A stretch of 64,000 nucleotides of DNA, taken from positions 1 to 64,000 of the forward strand of contig JADZGE010000014.1 in NCBI GenBank assembly GCA_020854035.1, in the 5' to 3' direction. Of the stretch, positions 51,505 to 59,950 are shown one piece after another. The notes under the pieces are model-generated. The model did no database searches and was not told where the DNA came from. It was given only the letters and a program-made list of their open reading frames with translations. A program made the translations under genes and the position numbers. This DNA is from Burkholderiales bacterium. GTDB lineage: Bacteria > Pseudomonadota > Gammaproteobacteria > Burkholderiales > SG8-41. Position 1 is the first letter of the stretch. Every line of letters starts with the position of its first letter.

Positions 51505-52125
51505 ATGAGCGTCGTTCACCGCCGCCGCTTGAGGCGCGAGGCGCGGCTCGCGCCGGGCGCGTCGCTCGTCGAACTGATCGTGTTCATCGTGATCGTCGGG
51601 ATAGCGACGGCGGGCGTTCTCGCGGCGCTCAACGTCTCCACGCGAGCGAGCGCCGATCCTCTGCCGCAGAAGCAGGCGCTGGCGATCGCCGAGGCGCTCC
51701 TGGAGGAGGTGCAGTTGCGCCCGTTCACCTACTGCGATCCCGATGACGCCAACGCCGCCCGCGCGACGACCGCGCGGCTCGACGCCTCGGTGACCCCGCC
51801 GCAGGTCGGCTGCGCGGCGACGATCGAGGTCATGGGCCCCGAGGGCGAGACGCGCGCGGGCGTGACACCTTTCGACAACGTGAACGACTACGCCGGCGGT
51901 TTTTCGCTCGCCGGCATTTCCGACCTCACGGGCGCCGCGATCGCGGATCTCGCCGGCTACAACGCGACCGTCACCGTCGTGCCCCAGGCGCTCGCCGGCA
52001 TCGCCGGCACCGACGCGAACGGCGCGCCGCTCTCCCTTCTCATCACGGTCACCGTCACCGGGCCCGCGGGGTCGACCGCGCGGCTCGATGGCTACCGCGT
52101 GCGCTATGCCCCGAACGCCCTGTAG
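51505..52125 (+). CDS. mshD: Minor pilin MshD-like
   Basis: The 206-residue prepilin has the motif APG|ASLVELIVFIVIVGIATAG. The residue after the predicted cut is Ala, not Phe, while Glu5 is kept. ALLEEVQLRPFTYCDPDDAN (about 65-84) is the typical MshD segment. GTG two codons earlier is possible. The gene overlaps mshO. Confidence 0.8.
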   Translation: MSVVHRRRLRREARLAPGASLVELIVFIVIVGIATAGVLAALNVSTRASADPLPQKQALAIAEALLEEVQLRPFTYCDPDDANAARATTARLDASVTPPQVGCAATIEVMGPEGETRAGVTPFDNVNDYAGGFSLAGISDLTGAAIADLAGYNATVTVVPQALAGIAGTDANGAPLSLLITVTVTGPAGSTARLDGYRVRYAPNAL

Positions 52126-52975
52126 CGCGCGCCCGGAGCGCCTCCCGGCGCTCGCCTCGCAACGGCCCGCGCCCCCCCGCGCCTTGCCGGCGCGGGGTTT
52201 CTCGCTCGTCGAGCTGATCGTGGTGATCGCCGTGACCGGCGTCGTCGCCGCCGCGGTCGCCATATTCATAAGGCGCCCGGTCGAAGGCTACCTCGACGCG
52301 GCACGGCGCGCCGAGCTCTCCGACATCGCCGACACGGCGCTGCGCCGGATGACGCGCGACCTGCGCGCCGCGCTGCCGAACAGCATACGCATCACGGCGA
52401 GCGGCACCAGCATCTACCTCGAATACCTGCAGGTAAGCGGCGGCGGGCGCTACCGTGCCGAGCCCGATGGCGTGGGCGCGGGCGATCCGCTCGACTTCAG
52501 CGCGGCCGACGGCGCCTTCGACGTGATCGGCACCCTCCCGGCGTTCGCCGGTGGCGAGTCGATCGTGGTCTACAACGCCACGGCGTCCGGCGCCACCGCC
52601 AACGCCTACGCCGGCGACAATCGCGCCGCCGTCTCGGGCACTTCCGCGAGCGGCATCAACCTCTCCGCGCCGAAGCTCTTTCCCTTCGCTTCGCCGGGGC
52701 GCCGCTTCCAGGTCGTCCAGTACGCGGTCACCTACCGCTGCGACACGGCCACCGGGGAACTGCGCCGCTACTGGGATTACGGCATCGCCAGCCCGCAGCC
52801 GGCGCCGCCCGCGACGCCCAACAACGCGCTGCTCGCGCGTCACGTGAACGCCTGCTCCTTCAGTTACAGCCCGGCCACCCAGCAACTCGGCGTGGTGGCG
52901 CTCAACCTGCAGGTCTCGCGCGGCGGCGAGACCGTGAGGCTCTTCCAGCAGGTGCATGTCAGCAATGTGCCCTGA
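52106..52975 (+). CDS. mshO: Minor pilin MshO-like
   Basis: The 289-residue prepilin has the motif [21 protein letters not shown] after a long leader (about 30 residues). LSDIADTALRRMTRDLRAAL PNS-like text marks the MshO/GspJ region. GRRFQVVQYAVTYRCDTATG is a later core strand. It overlaps mshD by 20 nt if ATG 52106 is used; ATG 52088 is also possible. MshO is the largest minor pilin of the cluster. Confidence 0.82.
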   Translation: MPRTPCSARPERLPALASQRPAPPRALPARGFSLVELIVVIAVTGVVAAAVAIFIRRPVEGYLDAARRAELSDIADTALRRMTRDLRAALPNSIRITASGTSIYLEYLQVSGGGRYRAEPDGVGAGDPLDFSAADGAFDVIGTLPAFAGGESIVVYNATASGATANAYAGDNRAAVSGTSASGINLSAPKLFPFASPGRRFQVVQYAVTYRCDTATGELRRYWDYGIASPQPAPPATPNNALLARHVNACSFSYSPATQQLGVVALNLQVSRGGETVRLFQQVHVSNVP

Positions 52976-53489
52976 TTCGCAGCGCCCGCGCGGCGCGTCC
53001 GGCTTCAGCATCGTCACCGCGGTCTTCCTGCTGGTGGTGCTGGCGCTGCTCGGCGCATTCATCGTGTCGGTGACCGGCTTGCAGCAGTCGGGGCACCAGC
53101 TCGACATCCTGGGCGCGCGCGCGTACCAGTCCTCCCGGGCGGGCATCGACTGGATGGCCTACCGCGTGCTTGATCCGGAGAACGCGCTCGGTTCCGCGCT
53201 CGCGCCCTGCCCGGCGCTCGCCGCGCCGCCCAACCTCGCGGGGGGGCTCGCGGGTTCGCTTGCGGCCTTCACGGTGACGCTCACCTGCACCCGCACGACG
53301 ACGACCGAGGGCGCCCGCAACGTCGCGGTGTACGAGGTGACGGCCACCGCCTGCAACCAGCCGGACGCGGGAACCGGGGCCTGCCCCAACGCGGCGCCTG
53401 GCGCGGGCTACGTCGATCGGCAGCTGCGCGCGATCTTCTCCAAGTGCAAGGACCCGGCGGGCGCTGCGCCGCGGTTCGCGTGCGGCTGA
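52965..53489 (+). CDS. mshP: Minor pilin MshP-like
   Basis: The 174-residue protein has GASG|FSIVTAVFLLVVLALLGA. Thr replaces Glu at +5, as in the GspK/PilX-type members that lack this residue. GLQQSGHQLDILGARAYQSS follows. Six or more cysteines are in the head. The start overlaps the mshO stop. Predicted to sit at the pilus tip. Confidence 0.78.
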   Translation: MCPDSQRPRGASGFSIVTAVFLLVVLALLGAFIVSVTGLQQSGHQLDILGARAYQSSRAGIDWMAYRVLDPENALGSALAPCPALAAPPNLAGGLAGSLAAFTVTLTCTRTTTTEGARNVAVYEVTATACNQPDAGTGACPNAAPGAGYVDRQLRAIFSKCKDPAGAAPRFACG

Positions 53490-53561
53490 CGTGCGCGCGC
53501 TCGCCCGCCCACTCCGGCAGCATGCGCGGATTCCGCTCCGAGTACACGTGAGAGGATTGAC

Positions 53562-56500
53562 GTGCGGCGTGAATCGCACAATGGCCTGCTCGAGCTCGCG
53601 ATGAAGACGTGCACGGGCGCGCGCCGCTACGGCATCGCATGGGTCGCGGGGCTGTTGACATTGGCGTGCGCGGCGAGCGTGTTCGGGGACTTGCGCACGG
53701 CTCCGGCCTGGTACGACCAGAACGCGATCGGCACCGTCCCGGACTGGCACTACCGCGTGCCGGTGACGATACCGCCGGGCACGCCGGTCAACTCCACGAT
53801 ACGGGTGGACGTGGACTTCAACGCGCTCCTCGCGCAGCTCGGCGTTTCGGGCACGTTCGATGTCAACTCCCCGCGGGTGGTGAGAAGCACCGGGGCCCTC
53901 GCGACCAACCAGGAGTTCACCGACGCGGTGTATGCCGGCGCGACCGACGGGCTGAACAACGGGCGCGGCGAAGTGCGCTTCATCCTGCAGGATGCGGGGC
54001 CGGTCACCTACCAGCTCTACTTCGACATCACCCAGAACGCCGCCAAGCCCGCGAACCCGCAGACCCCGATCAACGGCGGCTTCGAGTTCGGCGGCGCGGG
54101 CACCGAGGACCCGCCGGGGTGGGGCGGCGCGACCAAGGCGCACGCGAATTTCGACGCCCAGATCCGCCCGGGCGAGAGCCCGACGATCACCACCAACGCC
54201 GCGGGCGGCGCGGGCAGCGTCGCCCTGCCCTCGGCGACGCGGGTGACCGACGGCACGCCGTTCGTCGGTAATTTTTCCTACATGCTGGGCGCTCGCACGA
54301 ACAACGAGCCGAGCAACTCGAACCCCTCGGTCACGCTCAACCGCACGATCGTTGTTCCCGCTTCGTGCGCATCCGGGTTCCGGCTGCGCTACCGCGTGGA
54401 GGGCTGGGACTCCTCGGCGAACGGCGCCGGGGTCACGACCTTCGATTTCCTGCGCATCCGTTTGATCGGCGGCGCGACCACCGAGCTCGTCGGGCCGCCG
54501 GCGGGCACCTACACGAGCCTTCCCTTCAGCCCGAACATCGGATTGCAGGCGGCGACCAACGCGCTCTCCGGCTACCGCCAGTATAACGGCTGGGACACCT
54601 CCACCAACGGCGTGCACCGCTCCGGCATGACGACCGCGCCGCTCTCGCAGCCGTGGTGGCTCGTCACCAATTCGCTCGCCTCCTACCTCGGGCAGACGAT
54701 CACGCTGCGCATCACCTCCAGCAACCAGACGCTCTACAAGAGCTGGTTTCACATCGACGACGTGGAGTGGTGCGTGGTGGCGGCTGCGCTCGGCACGCCG
54801 GTCGCGTTCGGCGCGAACATCACCGCGCCGCTCACGGGCGCGAGCTTCACCGCCGGGCAGACCCTCGCGGTGACGGCGCAGGTCGATGCGATCGCCACCG
54901 GCGCGGGCAATCCCGTGGTGGCGTATCTCTACAACCCTTCCGGCACCCTCGTCGCCGGGCCGGTCAACCTCGCCGCTGCGGGCGGCGGGGTCTACACCAA
55001 CGCCGCGGTCTACACCTTCGCCGGGGGCGATGCGGGCGGCATCTGGACCGTGCGCGTCTACGCGCGGGACGCATCGACGAGCACCGTCGGCGCGACGAAC
55101 GGGCTCGTCCGCATCGCCGGTCAGCCGGCAACGCCGGAATCACAGGCGAACTTCCACAACGTCGACGAGGTGACGATCGCCTTTTCTCCGCCGCCCTCGA
55201 ACCCCGGCGGCTTCAATGCCTACGATACGACGACCGCCCCCGGCGCCATCACGGGCTTCATCCGCACCAAGGTCGCCGGCGCGGCGTTCAACCTCGACGT
55301 GATCGCGCTCGACCCCCCGAAGACCGGGATCCTCGGCACGTTCACCGGGTCGGTGCGCGTCGAGCTGGTCGACGCTTCGAGCGGCGGCGCGCCCGACGCG
55401 AACGGCTGCGTGCCGGGATGGCCCGTCGTGTACACGGTTCTCCCGAACCCGGGCTTCGGCGCGGGCGATGCCGGCCGCCGGAGCGTGAGCTTCACCGTTC
55501 CCGACTCGTACCGCAACCTGCGCGTGCGCGTGGTCTACCCGAGCGGGGATACCTATGCCGCCGCCACGGCGAAGGGCTGCTCCAACGACAACTTCGCGAT
55601 CCGCCCCGCCGGCTTCGGCGTAACCGTAACGGACTCGGACTGGGCCACGGCGGGCGCCGGCCGCACCCTCGACAACGCCGCGGCCACGGGCGGCGTCGTG
55701 CACAAGGCGGGGCATCCGTTCACGATCACGGTCACCCCGTCGCCCGGCAGCGCGACGAGCTACGACGGCAGCCCGGCGGTGGGCACGCTCTCTTGTACCC
55801 TGCCCGGCGGCTGCGTCAACGGCACGCTCGTCACGGGCGCTTACACCGGCGCGGGCGCGCGCGTGGCGAGCGGGGCGACCTACAGCGAGGCGGGCGCGTT
55901 CAACCTGACGCTCGTCGACCAGGACTACGCCGCGGTGGACGCGGGCGACGGCACCCCGGCGGACTGCTCCGCGAACGGCCGCTACGTCTGCCAGTCGCCC
56001 GCGCCGCTCGCGGTGGGCCGTTTCGTGCCCGATCGCTTCGAGTTCGCCGGTCCATCGGCGCCGGTGCTGCGAACGTTCAACACGACGGCGTGTGCGCCGC
56101 GCTCCTTCACCTACATCGGGCAGCCGTTCTGGTACGGGACGCTGCCCTCGGCGACGCTTTCGGCGGTGAACGTGGCGGGCACGATCACGCAGAACTACCC
56201 GGTCTCTTCGTCCCGGCCGGCGATCACCGAGGGTTACGCCGACGCGACCGCGCCGGCAACGGCCCCGCTCAATTCCTCGGCCATCGGCACGGCGCTCCTC
56301 ACCGCCGGAGCCGGCACGGGGACCTACTCCGCCTCGCTCGCCGCGGGCGCGCAGCTCTCCTACGACCGCCATCCCGTGACGCCGGTCGCGCCGTTCACGG
56401 CGGCCATCTCTCTTACGGTGAGCGCGACCGACGGCACCGAGAGCGCCGTCCCGGGCAACGGCACCATCACGAGCGCCGCGCCGCTCGTTTTCAATGGCGG

Positions 56501-57008
56501 CGGCGCCGGCATCGCTTTCGATTCCGGCGCGCAGCTCCGCTACGGCCGGTTGCAGGCGGGCTCCGCCCGCGGGTCGCCCCTTGCCCCGCTCACCCTGCCG
56601 TTCGAGACACAGTATTGGGACGGCACCGCCTTTGCGACGAACGCCGCGGACTACTGCACCGCGCTCGCGACGGCGAACATCGGGCTGGGGAACTTCGCGG
56701 GCAATCTCAATGCGGGCGAAACCACCCCCGCGTTCTCCGGCAGCTTCTCGGCGGGCAGGGCTGCGCTGACGCTCTCGGCACCCGGCGCCGGCAATGACGG
56801 CAGCGTGGATATAGTCGGAAACCTGGGTGTAACTATCGATTCCTGCACGACTTTTTCCCCTCCAGCGCCTGCTCCGGCCGGCGCCGGCCAGAGTTGGCTC
56901 CGCAGCCGCTGGTGCGGCCCGACCCAGAGCAAGGATCCCGCTGCCCGCGCCACCTTCGGGCTTTACCTCGGCAGCGAGGAGGTAATCTTTCTTCGCGAGA
57001 ACTTTTAG
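53562..57008 (+). CDS. mshQ: MshQ-like large secreted protein (DUF6701 type)
   Basis: The 1148-residue protein has a signal peptide near residues 20-42 (YGIAWVAGLLTLACAASVFG). A DUF2341-like module follows (WHYRVPVTIPPGTPVNSTIR). Beta-rich repeats and a C-terminal DUF6701-type region end in AARATFGLYLGSEEVIFLRE. GTG 53562 has AGAGGA upstream; ATG 53601 is an alternative that trims the leader. MshQ proteins are large and may act as pilus adhesins, but the function is not proven. It is last of the pilin half. Confidence 0.83.
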   Translation: MRRESHNGLLELAMKTCTGARRYGIAWVAGLLTLACAASVFGDLRTAPAWYDQNAIGTVPDWHYRVPVTIPPGTPVNSTIRVDVDFNALLAQLGVSGTFDVNSPRVVRSTGALATNQEFTDAVYAGATDGLNNGRGEVRFILQDAGPVTYQLYFDITQNAAKPANPQTPINGGFEFGGAGTEDPPGWGGATKAHANFDAQIRPGESPTITTNAAGGAGSVALPSATRVTDGTPFVGNFSYMLGARTNNEPSNSNPSVTLNRTIVVPASCASGFRLRYRVEGWDSSANGAGVTTFDFLRIRLIGGATTELVGPPAGTYTSLPFSPNIGLQAATNALSGYRQYNGWDTSTNGVHRSGMTTAPLSQPWWLVTNSLASYLGQTITLRITSSNQTLYKSWFHIDDVEWCVVAAALGTPVAFGANITAPLTGASFTAGQTLAVTAQVDAIATGAGNPVVAYLYNPSGTLVAGPVNLAAAGGGVYTNAAVYTFAGGDAGGIWTVRVYARDASTSTVGATNGLVRIAGQPATPESQANFHNVDEVTIAFSPPPSNPGGFNAYDTTTAPGAITGFIRTKVAGAAFNLDVIALDPPKTGILGTFTGSVRVELVDASSGGAPDANGCVPGWPVVYTVLPNPGFGAGDAGRRSVSFTVPDSYRNLRVRVVYPSGDTYAAATAKGCSNDNFAIRPAGFGVTVTDSDWATAGAGRTLDNAAATGGVVHKAGHPFTITVTPSPGSATSYDGSPAVGTLSCTLPGGCVNGTLVTGAYTGAGARVASGATYSEAGAFNLTLVDQDYAAVDAGDGTPADCSANGRYVCQSPAPLAVGRFVPDRFEFAGPSAPVLRTFNTTACAPRSFTYIGQPFWYGTLPSATLSAVNVAGTITQNYPVSSSRPAITEGYADATAPATAPLNSSAIGTALLTAGAGTGTYSASLAAGAQLSYDRHPVTPVAPFTAAISLTVSATDGTESAVPGNGTITSAAPLVFNGGGAGIAFDSGAQLRYGRLQAGSARGSPLAPLTLPFETQYWDGTAFATNAADYCTALATANIGLGNFAGNLNAGETTPAFSGSFSAGRAALTLSAPGAGNDGSVDIVGNLGVTIDSCTTFSPPAPAPAGAGQSWLRSRWCGPTQSKDPAARATFGLYLGSEEVIFLRENF

Positions 57009-57126
57009 ATATTTTAGGCGCTTACGCAACAGCTCTTGATAATCGTCGAAGAAAAGTAAGCCAACAGATTGACATTATTGAAGTTTATGGTAGTTTCGCC
57101 TATGAATCAGCGACTTTCCACGGGGC
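57009..57126. promoter_or_regulatory. AT-rich promoter-like gap before mshI
   Basis: This gap is much lower in GC than its surroundings. It holds TTGACA at about 57070-57075, a perfect -35, with a weak -10 candidate TAGTTT about 16 nt further on. It separates the pilin half (ending mshQ) from the biogenesis half (starting mshI). I see no gene in it. Confidence 0.45.
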
Positions 57127-58071
57127 ATGAATCTGTTCGGCACCGGCAGGCGCAGACCGGGTTGGCTCTGCATCAACCTGCATCCGACGCGGGTCGATGT
57201 CTCGCACGTGCTCGCGCGCGGGCGGGCGCGGCCCGAAGTGCTGCTGTGCGATTCCTACCGCAAGGAGGGTGACGACCGCGCGACCCTCACGCGGTTGCGC
57301 CGCGAACTGCAACTCCACCGTTATCGCTGCACGACGCTGCTCCGCGCGGGGAGCTACCAAGTGCTGCAGGTCGAGGCCCCCAACGTGCCGGCGGCGGAGG
57401 CGCGGGACGCCGTGCGCTGGCGCATCAAGGACATGGTCGACTATCCGGTCGAAGCCGCTATGGTCGACGCGTTCTTGATCCCGGCGGACGGCGCGGCGCG
57501 CGCTCCGCAGATGTTCGCGGTGGCGGCGAAGAACGAAACGATCGCGGCGGCAGTGGCCGCGTTCAACGACGCGGACGTGCCGCTGGAGGTGATCGACATC
57601 CCGGAGCTCGCGCAGCGCAACGTCGCGCGGCTCTACGAAGCGGAAGGGCGCGCGCTGGCGCTGCTCGCGTTCGACGACACCGGGGGACTCCTCACCTTCA
57701 CGAGCGGCGGCGAGCTCTACCAGCACCGCCGCATCGACGCCACGATCGGCAGCCTCGAGAACGCCAGCTCCGAGCAGCGGCACGCTCTCTACGACCGCGT
57801 CGTGCTGGAACTGCAGCGCTCGCTCGACAACTTCGACCGGCAGTTCAGCCAGATCCCGGTCGCGAAGCTCGTTCTCGCCCCCGTGCCCGGGGCGGAGGAC
57901 ATGAAGGATCACCTGGCGACCAATCTCGACCTGCCGGTCCTCTGGATGGAGCTCTCCGAGGTCATGGATTTTCCGCACATCCCGGAGCTCCGGGAGCCGG
58001 CGCGGCAGGCACGGTGCCTGCGCATGATCGGCGCCGCAATGCGCGATGAGGCTGGACAGGGCGGGGCCTGA
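57127..58071 (+). CDS. mshI: MSHA biogenesis protein MshI (PilM-like)
   Basis: The 314-residue cytoplasmic protein resembles PilM. It contains GWLCINLHPTRVDVSHVLAR (12-31), LRAGSYQVLQVEAPNVPAAE, and RWRIKDMVDYPVEAAMVDAF, the actin-like fold signature. LELQRSLDNFDRQFSQIPVA lies in the second half. It should interact with the PilN-like protein encoded next. Confidence 0.9.
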   Translation: MNLFGTGRRRPGWLCINLHPTRVDVSHVLARGRARPEVLLCDSYRKEGDDRATLTRLRRELQLHRYRCTTLLRAGSYQVLQVEAPNVPAAEARDAVRWRIKDMVDYPVEAAMVDAFLIPADGAARAPQMFAVAAKNETIAAAVAAFNDADVPLEVIDIPELAQRNVARLYEAEGRALALLAFDDTGGLLTFTSGGELYQHRRIDATIGSLENASSEQRHALYDRVVLELQRSLDNFDRQFSQIPVAKLVLAPVPGAEDMKDHLATNLDLPVLWMELSEVMDFPHIPELREPARQARCLRMIGAAMRDEAGQGGA

Positions 58072-58101
58072 AAGTGGCGGACGCCGCATGAGCGCCGGAG
58101 C

Positions 58102-58776
58102 ATGAGCCAGAACATCAACCTCCTCGGCCCGGCGTTTCGCAAGCGGCGCCAGTCGCTCACGCTCAACACGCTCGCCGTGTGCATTGCCCTCGTCGTGGCG
58201 GCGCTCGCGGCGGTGTATGGCTACGTCTGGCACCAGAGCGGGAATCTCGCGGCGGAGCTTTCTTCGGCGCAAGCGCTCGCGAAAGCGCAGCGCCGCTACC
58301 TCGACAAGCTGCAGGCCGAGGCGGCGGCGAGCAGGCAGAACGTCGAGCTGGAGAAGGAAACCGCGCGCCTTGAGCTCGAGCTCAAGCAGGCGCGCGACTC
58401 GATGAACGCGCTGAAAGGCGGCGCGATCGGCACGGAGGCGGGTTTCGCCGAGTATCTGCGCGCCTTCTCCCGGCAATCGGTCGACGGCCTGTGGTTGACC
58501 GGGCTTGCGATCGGCGGCGGCGAGCTCGCGATTCGCGGCCGCACGCTCGCTCCCGATCTCATGCCGGGCTACATCCAGCGCCTGACGCGCGAGAAGGTGC
58601 TCGCCGGGGTGAGCTTCGACCACCTCGAGCTCGCGCAACCGCGCGCCGAGCCCGGCAAGGGCGCGGACAAGGAGGCGAGGGGTGACGCGGAGAAGCGCGC
58701 CGAGGCGCGCCCGCCGCGCTATCTCGAGTTCAACCTCGCCACCGCCTCGTCCGGTGCCGCGGAGAAGGCGCCATGA
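58102..58776 (+). CDS. PilN-like MSHA alignment protein
   Basis: The 224-residue protein starts MSQNINLLGPAFRKRRQSLT, the NINLL peptide that PilN uses to bind PilM. A membrane helix lies at about 22-44, and a periplasmic coiled coil and ferredoxin-like part follow. In Vibrio this part is called MshI2. It overlaps mshJ by 4 nt. Confidence 0.88.
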   Translation: MSQNINLLGPAFRKRRQSLTLNTLAVCIALVVAALAAVYGYVWHQSGNLAAELSSAQALAKAQRRYLDKLQAEAAASRQNVELEKETARLELELKQARDSMNALKGGAIGTEAGFAEYLRAFSRQSVDGLWLTGLAIGGGELAIRGRTLAPDLMPGYIQRLTREKVLAGVSFDHLELAQPRAEPGKGADKEARGDAEKRAEARPPRYLEFNLATASSGAAEKAP

Positions 58777-59459
58777 TGGAGCGCTGGCGCAAGACGGCGG
58801 CCCGCTTCGATGCGCTGGCACGGCGCGAGCGCGTGCTCGTTTTCGCCGCCGCGATCGGGGGCGCGCTGCTCGTCTTCCAGGCGGCGGCGATCGATCCCCT
58901 GCTCGAGCGGCAGAAGCGCATGCGGCAGGAGCTCGCCGAGGCGCGCCAGAGCATCCGCACGGCCGATGGTCTGCTCAAGGTGAGGGAGTCGCGGGCCGAT
59001 CCGGACGCGCTGCGGCGTTCCTACCGCGACGAGCTGCGCCGCCAGCTCTCGGGCATGGACGCCGAGATGCTGGCGCTCAAGAAGCGGCTGGTGCCGCCGG
59101 AGCGCATGGTGAGACTGCTCGAAGAAGTGCTCGCGCGAAGCCGCGGGATGCGGATGGTCGCGCTGCGGACGCTTCCGGTGCGCCGCTTCGACAGCCCCGG
59201 CGCGGCCCCCGCGGCGGCGGGCGGCAAGGCGGCGAAGCCCGCGCCGGCCGATCCCGAGCGCAGCATCTACCAGCACGGTGTCGAACTGACGGTGCAGGGC
59301 TCCTATGGCGACCTGCACGATTACCTCGCCCGGCTGGAGCGCTCGCCGCTCGGCATGTTCTGGGGCCGGTTGAGCATCGACGCTACGGCGTATCCCGCGC
59401 TCCGCGCGACGCTGACGGTTCACACGCTCAGCATGAGCAAGGCATGGCTCACCGTATGA
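58773..59459 (+). CDS. mshJ: MSHA biogenesis protein MshJ (PilO-like)
   Basis: The 228-residue protein has a membrane helix (about 22-42), a coiled coil (about 45-110) and a C-terminal domain with HGVELTVQGSYGDLHDYLAR and LERSPLGMFWGRLSIDATAY. This matches PilO/MshJ. It forms the inner-membrane alignment complex with the PilN-like protein. The start overlaps the previous stop, and its stop overlaps mshK. Confidence 0.88.
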   Translation: MMERWRKTAARFDALARRERVLVFAAAIGGALLVFQAAAIDPLLERQKRMRQELAEARQSIRTADGLLKVRESRADPDALRRSYRDELRRQLSGMDAEMLALKKRLVPPERMVRLLEEVLARSRGMRMVALRTLPVRRFDSPGAAPAAAGGKAAKPAPADPERSIYQHGVELTVQGSYGDLHDYLARLERSPLGMFWGRLSIDATAYPALRATLTVHTLSMSKAWLTV

Positions 59460-59950
59460 AGACGGGACGGCGAAGCGCAGCCCAGGGAACGCGGGCGGCG
59501 CCGGGGACCTGCCCGGGCGCCGCACCGGCCATCCTTCGTCGTTCGTCCGTCATCCTGTGCGCGGCGCTCGGCCTGCCCGGCGCGGCATGGAGCCAGGCGA
59601 TGGCCGACCCGACACGCCCGCCGCCCGGATACGCCGCGGGCGAGGCGGACACGGGGGCGGCCGCCGGCGGGCCGGTGCTGCAGTCGGTGATGATCTCGCC
59701 GTCGGGCTCGGCGGCGATCATCAGCGGCGAGATGGTGCGCATCGGGCAGAAGTTCGGCGACAGCGTCCTTGTGAAGGTGGCGGAGACCGAGGTCGTGCTG
59801 CGGGGCGCCGGGGGTTTGCAGGTCCTGAAACTGCATCCGGGCGTCGACAAGCGCCCGAGCGTGCCGCCGGCGCAGGCCGTCAAGCCGCGCCGCGGCAAGT
59901 CCGGCGAGGCGCGGGCGGGCCGCGCCGCGCCGCGCCAGGGGGAGCGATGA
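59456..59950 (+). CDS. mshK: MSHA biogenesis protein MshK
   Basis: The 164-residue protein has a hydrophobic signal region at about 25-45. ADPTRPPPGY, the usual MshK motif, follows. The C-terminal domain has LQSVMISPSGSAAIISGEMV and IGQKFGDSVLVKVAETEVVL, like PilP. The tail is basic. The predicted N-terminal leader is long, so the start could be later. It overlaps mshL by 4 nt. Confidence 0.8.
   Translation: MKTGRRSAAQGTRAAPGTCPGAAPAILRRSSVILCAALGLPGAAWSQAMADPTRPPPGYAAGEADTGAAAGGPVLQSVMISPSGSAAIISGEMVRIGQKFGDSVLVKVAETEVVLRGAGGLQVLKLHPGVDKRPSVPPAQAVKPRRGKSGEARAGRAAPRQGER

Noticed and set aside
53281..57029. Long minus-strand frames opposite mshQ
   Set aside because: They are shadows of a strongly biased plus-strand gene with a signal peptide and recognisable modules.
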